A stretch of 64,000 bases of DNA from Ariolimax columbianus (GCA_036924085.1 JAVGWX010000001.1:3328200-3392199); one strand, 5' to 3'. Shown: positions 1 through 11,613, counted from the stretch's first letter. The notes: generated by a model from the sequence alone, not told the origin. Numbers and translations: made by a program.

Positions 1-1050
1 TGGTAATATAGACTAAAGTGTATAGTAATATAGACTAAAGTGTATGGTAATATAGGCTAAAGTGTATGGTGATATAGACTAAAGTGTATGGTAATATAGA
101 CTAAAATGTATGGTAATATAGACTAAAGTGTATAGTAATATAGACTAAAGTGTATGGTAATATAGGCTAAAGTGTATGGTGATATAGACTAACGTGTATG
201 GTAATATAGACTAAAATGTATGGTAATATAGACTAAAGTGTATAGTAATATAGACTAAAGTGTATGGTAATATAGGCTAAAGTATATGGTGATATAGATT
301 AAAGTGTATGGTAATATAGGCTAAAGTGTATGGTGATATAGACTAAAGTGTATGGTAATATAGACTAACGTGTATGGTGATATAGACTAAAGTGTATGGT
401 GATATAGACTAAAGTGTATGGTAATATAGACTAAAGTGTATGGTGATATAGACTAAAGTGTATGATAATATAGACTAAAGTGTATGGTGATATATACTAA
501 AGTGTATGGTAATATAGACTAAAATGTATGGTAATATAGACTAAAGTGTATGGCAATATAGGCTGAAGTGTATGGTAATATAGGCTAAAGTGTATGGTGA
601 TATATACTAAAGTGTATGGTAATATAGACTAAAGTGTATGGCAATATAGACTAAAGTGTATGGTAATATAGGTTAAAGTGTATGGTGATATAAACTAAAG
701 TGTATGGTAATATAGACTAAAGTGTATGGTAATATAGACTAAAGTGTATGGTGATATAAAGTAAAGTGTATAGTAATATGTACTAAAGTGTATGGCGATA
801 TAGACTAAAGTGTATTGTAATATAGACTAAAATGTATGGTAATAAAGACTAAATTGTATGGTAATATAGACTAAAGTGTATGGTAATATAGGCTAAAGTG
901 TATGGTGATATAAACTAAAGTGTATGGTAATATAGACTAAAATGTATGGTAATAAAGACTAAATTGTATGGTAATATAGACTAAAGTGTATGGTGATATA
1001 GGCTAAAGTGTATGGTAATATAGACTAAAGTGTATGGTGATATAGGCTAA
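1..1050. repeat. 22-bp minisatellite, truncated by window start
   Basis: About 47 head-to-tail copies of a 22-bp A/T-rich unit with the core taatatagactaaagtgta. Variants gata/aata and gact/ggct alternate in a way that suggests short higher-order blocks. The array enters from the left edge of the window, so its true length is unknown. No coding potential. Confidence 0.95.
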
Positions 1051-1051
1051 C

Positions 1052-1175
1052 AAAAGTAGATGTGTTGTTGGTGTAGCTATGTGTGCCATCAAAAGTAGAT
1101 TTGTGTTGTTGGTGTGCCATCACAAGTAGATATGTGTTGTTGGTATGGCTATGTGTGCCATTAAAAGTAGATATG
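1052..1175. repeat. Short degenerate ~40-bp tandem repeat
   Basis: About three imperfect copies of a segment containing agtagat, gtgttgttggtgt and tgtgccat directly follow the 22-bp array. Nothing else is visible up to the C-rich array at about 1340. Confidence 0.7.
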
Positions 1176-1339
1176 TTTCTTGTCAGTATTACGGTTGTTT
1201 GGTAGTGTTTCCTATGTGTCAATATTTTCTTGTCTGACCATCTAGTTAAAGTCTCATCACCTTGTTCCTTGCCCAAAGCATCGAATCCCTTTTTTCACCA
1301 TCTAATTGTTTGTCTCATCAACTAGATCCTTGCCCTCTG

Positions 1340-3840
1340 ACACCTAGTTCTTTATCCCAGACAGCTAGTTCCTACCCACCTCCCAGACAGCTAGTTCCTC
1401 CCCACTCCCAGCAAGCTAGTTCCTCCCATCCCACTATCCTTCAACTAGTTCCTCCCCCTCTCAGCCAGCTAGTCCCTCCCCCCCTCTCAGCCAGCTAGTT
1501 CCTCCGGCCCTCCCAGCCAGCTGTTTCCTCCCATCCCACCATCCTCCAAGTAGTTCCTTCCCCCCCCCCCCCCCAGCTAGCTAGTTCCTACCCCCTCCCA
1601 GCCAGCTTTTTCCTCCTCTCCCACCATCCTCTAGCTAGTTCCTCCCCCCTCCCATCCAGCTAGTTCCTCCCCCCTCCCAGCCAGCTAGTTACTCCCCCCT
1701 CCCAGCCAGCTAGTTCCTCCCCCCTCCCAGCCAGCTAGTTCCTGCCCCCATGTAAGCCAGCTAATTCCCCTCAACCCATCCTCCAGCTAGTTCCTCCCCC
1801 CTCCCAACCAGCTAGTTCCTCCCCCCTAACAGCCAGCTAGTTCCTCCCCCCTCCCAGCCAGCTAGTTACTCCCCCCTCCCAGCCAGCTAGTTCCTCCCCC
1901 CTCCCAGCCAGCTAGTTACTCCCCCCTCCCAGCCAGCTAGTTACTCCCCCCTCCCAACCAGCTAGTTCCTCCCCCCTCCCAGCCAGCTAGTTACTCCCCC
2001 CTCCCAGCCAGCTAGTTACTCCCCCCTCCCAGCCAGCCAGTTCCTCCCCCCTCCCAGCCAGCTAATTCCCCTCAACCCATCCTCCAGCTAGTTCCTTCAC
2101 CCCCAAATACGCTAGTTCCTCCCCCCTCTCAATCAGATAGTTCCTCTCCCCTCTCAATCAGCTAGTTCCTCTCCCCTCTCAATCAGCTAGTTCCTCCCCC
2201 AACCCATCCTCCAGCTAATTCCACCCTTCACCCCTGGCCTGATAGTTCCTCCCCTACTCCTCCCAGTCAGCTAGTTCCGCCCTTCTCCCAATCAGCTAGT
2301 TCCTACCCCAACCCATCCTACAGCTAGTTCCTCCCTCCCATTCAGCTAGTTCCTCCCCCCTCTCAATCAGCTAATTCCCCCTCCGCCCCCACCCCTTCAT
2401 AGCAAGCTAGTTCCTCTCCTCCCACCATCCTCCAGCTAGTTTCTCCCCCCATCTCAGCCAGCTAGTTCCTAGCCCCAACCCATCCTCTAGCTAGTACCTC
2501 CCCACTCCCATTAAGCTAGTTCCTCCCCCTCCCAATCAGCTATTTCCTCCCCCTCCCAATCCGCTAGTTCCTCCCCCCTCATAGCCAGCTAGTTCCTCCC
2601 CTCCCACAATCCTGCAGCTAATTCCTCCCCCCTCCAAATCAGCTAGTTCCTCCCCCACCCCAACCCATCCTTCAGCTAGTTCCTCCCCCACCACTTGCCA
2701 GCTAGTTCCTCCTCCACCCCTCCCAGTCAGCTAGTTTTTCTCCCCTCCCAATATGCTAGTTCCTCCCCCATCTAAGCCAGCTAGTTCCTACCCCCAACCC
2801 ATCATCCAGCTAGTTCCTCCCCAATCCCAATCAGCTAGTTTCTCCCCCCTCCCAATCAGCTAGTTCCTCCTCGCATCTCAGACAGCTGATTCCCCCCCCC
2901 CCCAACCATCCTCCAGCTAGTTTCTCCCCCACCAACCCATCCTCTAGCTAGTTCCTCTCCCACCCCTGGCCAGCTAGTTCCTCTCCACCCCTCCCAGTCA
3001 GTTTGTTCCACCCCCCCCCATCTCAGCCAGCTAGTTCATACCCCCGAACCCAACCTCCAGCTAGTTAGTTCCCCCTCCCAATCAGCTAGTTCCTCCCCCT
3101 CCCAATCAGCTAGTTCCTCCCGGCCTCACAGGCAGCTAGTTCCTCCCCTCCCACCATCCTTCAGTTAGTTCCTCCCCCTCCCAATCAGCTAGTTCCTCCC
3201 TCTCCCAATCAGCTAATTCCTCCCTCCTCACAATCAGCTATTTCCTACCCCAACCCATCCTACAGCTAGTTCCTCCCCTCCCAATCAGCTAGTTCCTCCC
3301 CTCTCCCAATCAGCTAATTTCTCCCCCTCATAGCCAGCTAGTTCCTCCCCTCCCACCATCCTCCAGCTAGTTCCTCCCCCTCCAAATCAGCTAGTTCCTC
3401 CCCCTTCTAATCAGCTAGTTCCTCCCCCCCCCCATCTCAGCCAGCTAGTTCCTCCCCCAATCCATCATTCAGCTAGTTCCTCCCCACCCCTTCTAGTCAG
3501 CTAGTTCCTCCCCATCCCAGCCACCCCCCCCCCCATCTAGCTCCTCCCCCACCCCTGGCCAGCTAGTTCCTCCCCCACCCCTCCCAGTCAGCTATTTCAT
3601 CCCCCCTCCCAATCAGCTAGTTCCTCCCCCTCCCAATCAGCTAGTTCCTCCCCACGTCTCAGCCAGCTAGTTCCCCCCCCCCCAAAAAAAAAACAACAAC
3701 CTATCCTCCAGCTAGTTCCTCCCCCCACCCCTGGACAGCTAGTTCCTCCCCACCCCTCCCAGTCAGCTAGTTCCTCCCCCTCCCACCCCCCTCTAGTTCC
3801 TGCCCCCCCACCCCCCCCCCCACCCCCACCACCACCGCCT
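1340..3840. repeat. 2.5-kb C-rich ~25-bp minisatellite
   Basis: About one hundred imperfect copies of a ~25-bp unit containing gctagttcctcccccctccc, with frequent length changes in the C runs and interspersed caacccatcc variants. The plus strand is nearly all pyrimidine and the minus strand has repeated runs of four to six G, so G-quadruplex or triplex formation is possible. The array ends in almost pure C/CA tracts near 3810-3840. No coding potential. Confidence 0.93.
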
Positions 3841-4149
3841 ATTTGCCTGCATGTTTAAATGTTCATAACAAACAGCATGCCAACACCTCCCCAGATAACC
3901 AACAATAATAACTTATCGATCCACATTTGATTGGATGATACGTTTCTCCACAACACAACGGAATGCTGAGATCCAACCCAGTTGGGGCTGAGCCATAGAA
4001 CATTGCTTTGTTCTGATAGAACAGAGAAACTTTACAACGGAATTCCTACATACAAACAGCATCTAAAATTTGTAACATGTACTGTTGATTCGTTAAATAT
4101 GTCGAAAAATATGTCCTGAAATATGTCGTTAAATATTTGTGTCCACTAG

Positions 4150-4490
4150 GGGAAAGAGTAGTGAATGATGATGATTGGCTTGGCTTGGCTTCGTTCGTTC
4201 TCAATCTCCCACTACCAAACCCTGAAAGAGTTTAAATAACAGAATGTAGTCCAGAGAACGGAATGCGTTGTGTCGTAGTTTACAGCTTGACTGCGATATT
4301 TGCACCTTTCGGTCCAAGATATCCGACTTCAGCAAGCATTTTTTGAGTACCGGGTTAGCATTCCCTCTTCGATCCCTTCTCCTTAGCCAGTCTGCCCTGC
4401 TGCAGCCTGTTATCCAGGATCACCGCGTGGAGGTGTAGAAGGGTCTTGGCAGCTCTGGTTCGCTGGCCCTGACGCTAGCAGTCAGCTATG
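4150..4490 (-). repeat. Dispersed element C, copy 1
   Basis: The reverse strand carries blocks shared with 38660-38940 and 55400-55815: the block near gggccagcgaacca, and the block ending ctgtaaactacgacaca. Class unknown. The flanks 3840-4150 and 4490-4910 show no recognisable gene; a 125-codon minus frame at 4475-4852 has no known domain and is probably chance. Confidence 0.55.
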
Positions 4491-4911
4491 GGTCGCTGAC
4501 CCCTGCAGCTCATGCGCTGCGAGCATCTTAATCCCTGATGATGATTGATCATCCATCCGTTTATCCGCTCCACGTGATGCATGAGGCCCCCACTAAAATT
4601 GACTCCATCAAATGAATCCTGTATCTGAACTTTTTTAAGTGACAATTTCATAGCAATGATATGACATGCGCCAGCAAACATGTTGTTATCGAATGATTGG
4701 CAGGCCGCAGAATTTCTATTCTTTTCAACTTTGGTACCACTCAGGTGAGTGGGTGTCGCTAACTGTGTTGCACGATGATTTGTTTTGAGAGATGAGTCTG
4801 CTGAAAGATGGGAAGTTATCAATAAAATCCAGCCTACATACACCCACAACATGGCTTGGTGTTTAGCGTGTGCGAAACTTCTAGAATGTAAGAATGTGTA
4901 AACACATTAAG

Positions 4912-5325
4912 AGTGCGACAACATCTTAGGAGACACCAGCAGACGACCATGTAAATATTCGACAACATCTTAGGAGACACCAGCAGACGACCATGTAAAT
5001 ATTCGACAACATCTTAGGAGACACAAGCAGACGACCATGTAAATATTCGACAACATCTTAGGAGACACCAGCAGACGACCATGTAAATATTCGACAACAT
5101 CTTAGGAGACACCAGCAGACGACCATGTAAATATTCGACAACATCTTAGGAGACACAAGCAGACGACCATGTAAATATTCGACAACATCTTAGGAGACAC
5201 AAGCAGACGACCATGTAAATATTCGACAACATCTTAGGAGACACAAGCAGACGACCATGTAAATATTCGACTGACATCTTGGGAGACACCAGCAGACGAC
5301 CATGTAAATATTCGACTGACGGTTG
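4912..5325. repeat. 44-bp minisatellite
   Basis: Nine near-perfect copies of a 44-bp unit containing acatcttaggagacac and gacgaccatgtaaatattcg. The last copies diverge (ctgacatcttggg). Very low divergence suggests recent expansion. Confidence 0.95.
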
Positions 5326-5469
5326 ACTTTAGTTTTCCTCCTGCCTGGAAATTGTTGCAAATTCTTTGGAATTATTTACAAATAAACTCATACTTGTTTA
5401 GCTCGAGAGGCTTAGCCCCTCTGGGGAAAAAACTGTATGTGGTCGGATTTTCTACTTGTTGGCGAGGCC

Positions 5470-5880
5470 AAAACAAATTTCAGTATTTAGCGAGCAAGAA
5501 TGTTCAATGTTGACTAGGGTATAACAAATTTCAGTATTTAGCGAGCAAGAATGTTAAATGTTGACTAGGGTATAACAAATTTCAGTATTTAGCGAGCAAG
5601 AATGTTCAATGTTGACTAGGGTATAACAAATTTCAGTATTTAGCGAGCAAGAATGTTAAATGTTGACTAGGGTATAACAAATTTCAGTATTTAGCGAGCA
5701 AGAATGTTCAATGTTGACTAGGGTATAACAAATGGCTGTATTTAGCGAGCAAGAATGTTCATTGTTTGCTTATTGGCGAGGCCATAACTTGTGTTAGTAT
5801 TTAGCGAGCAAGAATGTTCAATGTTGACTAGGGTATAACAAATTTCAGTATTTAGCGAGCAAGAATGTTCATTGTTGGCG
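5470..5880. repeat. 51-bp minisatellite
   Basis: About eight copies of a 51-bp unit containing cagtatttagcgagcaagaa and gttgactagggtataac. One variant copy carries gcttattggcgaggcc. Confidence 0.93.
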
Positions 5881-5947
5881 CCAACCACATCTGGTTTGAG
5901 TTGCGTACATCATGTTTTATTCGTTATTTATGTTAAACACTCTTATA

Positions 5948-5978
<31 letters not shown>

Positions 5979-6194
5979 CGAATACCCACAATGAGTAGGT
6001 TACTCTTTCGTGAGCTCTGAAAAGGGCGTTAAGTGGCGGGTTGCAGTAGCTTTCCTCACATCCCGAGCGTGCTGATGAAGGTGGACCGAGGTCCTCCAGG
6101 CGGTCGTGCTATGCTTGGCTTTATCTTCGTGTCACTCACTACTACGGGATCACGTCGATCTCTCACTTTATTAGCCAGGCTGCAATGAAAACAG

Positions 6195-6515
6195 TAAGTT
6201 TCCAGGTAGGGCTACTAGGAAACCTAGGTAAGGGTCTCGGCCAGGTAGGGCTACTAGGAAACCTAAGTAAGGGTCTCGGCCAGGTAGGGCTACTAGGAAA
6301 CCTAGGTAAGGGTCTCGGCCAGGTAGGGCTACTAGGAAACCTAGGTAAGGGTCTCGGCCAGGTAGGGCTACTAGGAAACCTAGGTAAGGGTCTCGGCCAG
6401 GTAGGGTTACTAGGAAACCTAGGTAAGGGTCTCGGCCAGGTAGGGCTACTAGGAAACCTAGGTAAGGGTCTCGGCCAGGTAGGGCTACTAGGAACCTAGG
6501 TAAGGGTCTCGGCCA
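6195..6515. repeat. 39-bp minisatellite inside element A
   Basis: Eight copies of a 39-bp unit (ggtagggctactaggaaacc followed by taggtaagggtctcggc). The unit is a multiple of three, so it gives a 104-codon open frame of repeating GLLGNLGKGLGQV that has no host-gene support. The 50.6-kb copy of element A has only a single related 'gtgagggtcttggcc' segment at the same place, so the array grew after insertion. Confidence 0.93.
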
Positions 6516-6755
6516 GTATATTTTGCCTGACCCTGATTAACATGTTTGATCAGTATATTTTTCCTGACCCTGACTAACATGTCTGATCAGTATATTTTGT
6601 CTGACCCTGACTAACATGTCTGATGAGCACATTTTGCCTGACCCTGACTAACATGTCTGATCAGTATATTTTGCCTGACTCTGACTAACATGTCTGATCA
6701 GTATATTTTGCATGACCCTGACTAACATGTCTGATCAGTATATTTTGCCTGACCA
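6515..6755. repeat. 37-bp minisatellite inside element A
   Basis: Six to seven copies of a 37-bp unit containing tgcctgaccctgactaacat and gatcagtatatttt. The same unit family, in either orientation, makes the arrays at 8150-8990, 19865-20265 and 31905-32105. Confidence 0.92.
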
Positions 6756-6764
6756 GACGTCAAT

Positions 6765-7090
6765 CTTCCTCCCGATACGCTGATAAATACACAGTAACAA
6801 TGTAGACCATGTTTCCCCCCGAAAGTCGTCAAAATAAAACCCGGGGATTGCTTTGTCTTTCCCCGTCAAAATGTTATCCATATTGAATGTTTGCAGCAGG
6901 TTTGTGTAGATCACCTGGAGATCTGCTTCTTGTGTCGGCCCACATCCGCAAGAACACGAACAGTTAATGTGGCCGACATGTCCAAGGACTCAGATATGTT
7001 CTGTGTCCGCTGTTTATCGAGGTCAATACATTTTTAATTCATAAGAAAATACTATGGTTCACTCATATATGTTATGATCAACTACTAATG
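6765..7090. other. No gene recognised
   Basis: Unique-looking sequence between arrays. No convincing open frame, splice pattern or known repeat was seen. Confidence 0.5.
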
Positions 7091-7094
7091 TGAC

Positions 7095-7510
7095 AAATGG
7101 ACGGACAAAGACAAGTCAACAATTTAGAATGTGACAAAGGGACAGATCATTCAGCAATTTATAATGTGACAAGGGGACAGATCATTCAGCAATTTATAAT
7201 GTGACAAAGGGACAAATCATTCAGCAATGTATAATGTGACAAGGGGACATATCATTCAGCAATGTATAATGTGACAATGGGACAGACCAGACAGCAACTT
7301 ATAATGTGACAAAGGGACAGACAAGCCAGCCATTTGTGATGTGACATGGAGACGGACAAATCAGCAATTAATAATGTGACAAGGGGACAGAAAAAGACAA
7401 ATCAGCAATTAATAATGTGACAATGGGTCAGAAAAAGACAAATCAGCAATTAATAATGTGACAAGGTGTCAGACAAATCAGCAATTAATAATGTGACCAG
7501 TTGACGAGGA
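7095..7510. repeat. ~36-bp degenerate minisatellite
   Basis: About twelve imperfect copies of a unit built from aatgtgacaa, gggacaga and cagcaattta/taat. Older and more divergent than the neighbouring arrays. Confidence 0.88.
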
Positions 7511-8150
7511 AATCATACAAAAACTCGACAATGGACAGAACAAGAGAATTGAAGCACGATGTCAGAGCAGCGATCGCTATTTAAAAAAAAAAATGCAAGT
7601 TAAGAATGTGACAAGAGCTTTGGGGCAAAGTGCCCGGATAACTATATTCTCAGAATGAGAAATAACAGCTCTTGGACGAACAGTCGCGAAGTCTCCTGGA
7701 CCTAATGAACTTACCACGGCTGGAAATTGTGTCTTATTAGTTCGTGGCTTCCAGACACGTGGTGACCAAGAGGGGATAAACCTCATTCCAACTGTAACGG
7801 TTAACGAGTGTTCTCTCTAATTGGAGACAAATGGTTGTCATGACGACAAAAAGACAAAAGAGTCCTCGATGGAGGACACAGTTTTGGCCAGGAACGTCCG
7901 TGGCTGAATGGATAAATTAGTACTTTGACATGAAAAGTGTAGACACAAACATAGACTTGACAAGGCCCATTTGAGAGAACTACATGACTAATTTGGAGTG
8001 CAAAATTTTGAAAGAAGTAGGCTGTGGCGGCACTGTAGATCAAAAGTTGATTTAATAATGTATGTTTTTCCATCAAGTTACACGGAGCGTCACGAGCGAA
8101 AAACTAGCGTCCGGTCACCAAGCGCCAGGAAGAGAAGACTGACGTTCGGT
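7510..8150. other. No gene recognised
   Basis: Mixed-composition spacer with short open frames on both strands and no recognisable domain or repeat. Confidence 0.45.
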
Positions 8151-9130
8151 GAGGCAAGACATACTGATCAGACTATGTTAGGGCCAGGTGAAACATACTG
8201 ATGAGACTATGATAGGGCCAGGTGAAACATACTGATGAGACTATGATAGGGCCAGGTGAAACATACTGATCAGATTATGTTAGGGCCAGGTGAGACATAC
8301 TGATCAGACTATGATAGGGCCAGGTGAAAAATACTGATCAGACTATGATAGGGCCAGGTGAAAGATAGTGATAAGATTATGTTAGGGTCAGGTGAAACAT
8401 ACTGATCAGACTATGATAGGGCCAGGTGAAACATACTGATCAGACTATGTTAGGGTCAGGTGAAACATACTTGTCAGACTATGTTACGGTCAGGTGAAAC
8501 ATACTGGTCAGACTATGTTAGGGTCAGGTGAAACATACTGGTCAGACTATGTTAGAGTCAGGTGAAACATACTGGTCAGACTATGTCAGTCAGGGCTAGG
8601 TTAAACACACTGGTGAGACTATGTTAGTCAGGGCCAGGTGAAACACACTGGTCAGACTATGTCAGTCAGGGTCAGGTGAAACATACTGGTCAGACTATGT
8701 CAGTCAGGGTCAGGTGAAACATACTGATCAGACTATGTCAGTAAGGGCCAGGTGAAACATACTGGTCAGACTATGTCAGTCAGGGCCAGATGAAACACAC
8801 TGGTCAGACTATGTCAGTCAGGGTCAGGTGAAACATACTGGTCAGACTATGTCAGTCAGGGCCAGGTGAAACACACTGGTCAGACTATGTCAGTCAGGGT
8901 CAGGTGAAACATACTGGTCAGACTATGTCAGTCAGGGCCAGGTGAAACACACTGGTCAGACTATGTCAATGAGGGCCAGGTAAAACACATTGATCAATAC
9001 CCCATCTCACACTCAAGTGGTTCTCCTTGGAAACAGGCTGCTTTATGGCAGTCTGGCTAACAAGGTGGGGTCCACGCTGTGGTACCCTTACTGAGCATTG
9101 CACTATAGCCAGGAAGACCTCGGTCAGACT
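8150..9130 (+). mobile_element. Dispersed element A, copy 2, with 0.84-kb array
   Basis: 8150-8990 is an array of about 23 copies of a 36-42-bp unit (ccaggtgaaacatactgatc plus agactatgttaggg), the complement of the unit at 6515-6755. It is followed by an element A body fragment (ggaaacaggctg, gtctggctaacaa, gagcattgcactatagcc) also found at 20290-20400. The array changes midway from 35-bp to 42-bp units by gain of gtcagtc, showing stepwise evolution. Confidence 0.75.
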
Positions 9131-9211
9131 TGCCAAGTACGCATCTGGATGTGAGGAGAGCAGCTGTAAACCGCCACAAAGAAAGTCGTCAAGAGCACCA
9201 AACGAGGGGTA

Positions 9212-9320
9212 TTAACAACAATAAAAACAACAACAGTAACAACAACAATAATAACAATAACAACAACAGTAACAACAACAATAATAACAATAACAACAAC
9301 AGTAACAACAATACAGATTG
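9212..9320. repeat. (AAC/AAT)n microsatellite
   Basis: Interrupted trinucleotide run of aac with periodic agt and aat, arranged as a roughly 48-bp sub-block repeated twice. It may be an element tail. Confidence 0.93.
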
Positions 9321-9815
9321 ATACAGTTCGAAGTCGTCTGGTAGGAAGTCTCGTGTTGACAGCGATATGTGTGAATGTCTAACGGAATTGAAAGCTCTGC
9401 CTGCACACACGTACAACACATCGGCCATGAACAAATGATGTGACCTCGATATTTCTCTTTGCTGTCTTGTTTCGGAGGATAGATAACATCTTTGTTATAC
9501 TTGTGTTTCTTAAAGTGATGAAACGGGATCTTGTGTCAAATTTGTGACCCGAGATGTGGGCGTGCGTGAGTAATACACTTTTTTTAAAGGCGTTAAACGC
9601 AGTACGAAAATTAAGATACTATCCAGATAAATTTGTTATTGTGGTAGTTAAATTAAATGGAAATCACTTGGGACTCGTGTTACCATGATGTAAGGACAAG
9701 TTACTACAGGATTTATCAGTTGGTGTAAACCACCGCTGCTTTGTGGTAGTTCCAGAAAGGCCCAAGCCTAAGACAAAGCCCGAATAGAAAATGGGAGCAG
9801 GAAGAGCAAATACGC
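9320..9815. other. No gene recognised
   Basis: Unique spacer. No domain, splice pattern or repeat identified. Confidence 0.45.
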
Positions 9816-10165
9816 CTGGTAAGGCAATCTGTCTACGGAAGGAGGCAATCTGTCTATCGAAGGAGGCAATCTGTCTATGGAAGGAGGCAATCTGTCTATG
9901 GAAGGAGGCAATCTGTCTATGGAAGAAGGAAATCTGTCTATGGAAGGAGGCAATCTGTCTATGAAAGGAGGCAATCTGTCTATGGAAGGAGGCAATCTGT
10001 CAATGGAAGGAGGCAATCTGTATATGGAAGGAGGCAATCTGTCAATGGAAGGAGGCAATCTGTCAATGGAAGGAGGCAATCTGTCAATGGAAGGAGGCAA
10101 TCTGTATATGGAAGGAGGCAATCTGTCAATGGAAGGAGGCAATCTGTCCATGGAAGGAGGCATCC
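9815..10165. repeat. 21-bp minisatellite
   Basis: About sixteen copies of the 21-bp unit ggaggcaatctgtctatgga plus a. As 21 is divisible by three, both strands show long heptapeptide frames (MEGGNLS on plus, DRLPPSI on minus). There is no promoter or splice context or other sign of expression, so these are treated as shadows. Confidence 0.95.
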
Positions 10166-10497
10166 AGAGTGAAAATCTCAACCGTCGAAGCCGGAAGAAG
10201 TAGGCCCAAGTGGCTCGGGAGTAGAAAACGGACATCTTCGCAAAACAATGGATTCTATGCAGCAAACACTAGACCGTTATGGTGTCGTCCGTATAGGGAC
10301 GAAGCTGTGCCCCCACCTCCAAGGGGTCCACCAAATGCTATTGGGACCACAAACTCTGACACTTCCGGGAAGTCCAGGGAAGATCAGAGTAATGCTACTG
10401 GACGAAGACTTAAAATTATGCAGCGGAATGCCGAGGGGTGAGACCTAAGAAACTGGAACAAGAAAAGTTCCTGAAAGAGCATGAAATCGATGTGTGG

Positions 10498-10915
10498 TGT
10501 ATCTATCTTTCGCCTTCTATCACCCAGAGGAGCATAGGCCATCAACCAGCCCTCGTCAAACAGCTCTGTCCTGTGCCTTCTATCACCCAGAGGAGCATAG
10601 GCCATCAACCAGCCCTCATCAAGCAGCTCTGTCTGTGCAATCTTTTCCACTTCCTTCCAGATTTTTCCTGTTTTCTGTCCGCCTCCAGATCTTGTCTCCA
10701 TATATTCCTTGGTCTGTCTATGCCCTTCCTTCCCTGGGGGTTCCATGACAGAGATTCTCTGGTGATGCAGGCCTGTGGCTTTCTTAATGTTCGATGAATC
10801 CATCTCCACTTTCTCCCTAAGATTTCCTGTTCCAATTTACATTGTCTCGCTCTCTCCCATAGTCTGTCGTTTGTAACTTTGTCAAACCATTTTGTTCCAA
10901 ATTGTGTGTTATATA
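10498..10915 (-). mobile_element. Second LINE 3' fragment nested in the endonuclease
   Basis: The minus strand encodes a typical LINE C-terminal tail: KWRWIHRTLRKPQACITRES, then LSWNPQGRKG, RPRNIWRQDLEAD, ending GWLMAYAPLGDRR. The last segment is present twice in tandem (10515-10560 and 10575-10620). It interrupts the endonuclease frame between the codons for EIDV and the QETYL segment. The two junctions share a gtgtg(g/t)(t/g)tat-like sequence, compatible with an aged target-site duplication. Confidence 0.75.
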
Positions 10916-11175
10916 CAGGAGACATACCTCACCACCGATCACAGATTCTCGATAAGAGAATATGAGATCTTCCGACTGGACAGAGAAGATCGACCAAAAG
11001 GGGGAGTCCTGACTGCCATCAGGAACAAGTACCTGGCCTGGGAAGTTTAGAGATCCAAGCTACATGACACAGAGCACATGAGTATTGGCTTGAGAACATT
11101 GGACGGAGACCTCATAATTTGGAATTGATATTCTCCACCAGACAAACATATACACCTGGAGAATATCAGACCAGG

Positions 11176-11613
11176 TACCCACGACTGGATGATTGTCGGG
11201 GACTTTAACAATCATTCTCCAAGCTGGGGGTAGCCACGACTGGATGATTGTCGGGGACTTTAACAGTCATTCTCCAAGCTGGGGGTAGCCACGACTGGAT
11301 GATTGTCAGGGACTTTAATAGTCATTCTCCAAGCTGAGGGTAGCCACGACTGGATGATTGTCGGGGACTAACAATCATTATCCAAGCTGGGGGTAGCCAC
11401 GACTGGATGATTGTCGGGGACTTTAACAGTCATTCTCCAAGCTGGGGGTAGCCACGACTGGATGATTGTCGGGGACTTTAACAATCATTCTCCAAGCTAG
11501 GGGTAGCCACGACTGGATGATTGTCGGGGACTTTAACAATCATTCTCCAAGCTGGGGGTAGCCACGACTGGATGATTGTCGGGGACTTTAACAATCATTC
11601 TCCAAGCTGGGGG
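11176..11613. repeat. 55-bp minisatellite grown from the LINE endonuclease GDFN segment
   Basis: Eight copies start at 11176, 11231, 11286, 11341, 11394, 11449, 11504 and 11559; the fourth has a 2-bp deletion. Each contains cacgactggatgattgtcgg followed by ggactttaacaatcattctc, which encodes the DWMIVGDFN catalytic segment. 55 is not a multiple of three, so the LINE frame rotates through the array. The LINE frame resumes after the array with GYTDVNAKGE. Confidence 0.93.

Larger units (their letters stand above)
5945..6765 (-). mobile_element. Dispersed element A, copy 1, with expanded arrays
   Basis: Reading the minus strand, the element ends in an (AAC)n tail (plus-strand TTG run at 5949-5975). 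Its ~200-bp body (5976-6182) is shared with 50560-50790, 26155-26335 and, inverted, 20265-20465. Two tandem arrays sit at the other end (6195-6515 and 6515-6755). The A/C-rich tail suggests a SINE-like or other non-autonomous element; no coding capacity and no clear class. The body matches the 50.6-kb copy block by block, including gtgtcactcactactac. Confidence 0.7.

Noticed and set aside
4475..4852. 125-codon minus frame as a host gene
   Set aside because: No recognisable domain; it overlaps element C and spacer. Kept only as a note.
6185..6499. 104-codon GLLGNLGKG repeat protein
   Set aside because: Product of the 39-bp array inside element A; the frame ends as soon as the unit loses one base.
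8150..8990. CRISPR-like array
   Set aside because: Units are directly tandem with no unique spacers, and the sequence is eukaryotic. Same reasoning for all other arrays in the window.
9768..10265. 165-codon minus and 108-codon plus heptapeptide-repeat proteins
   Set aside because: Product of the 21-bp array; no start context, splice signals or non-repeat domain.
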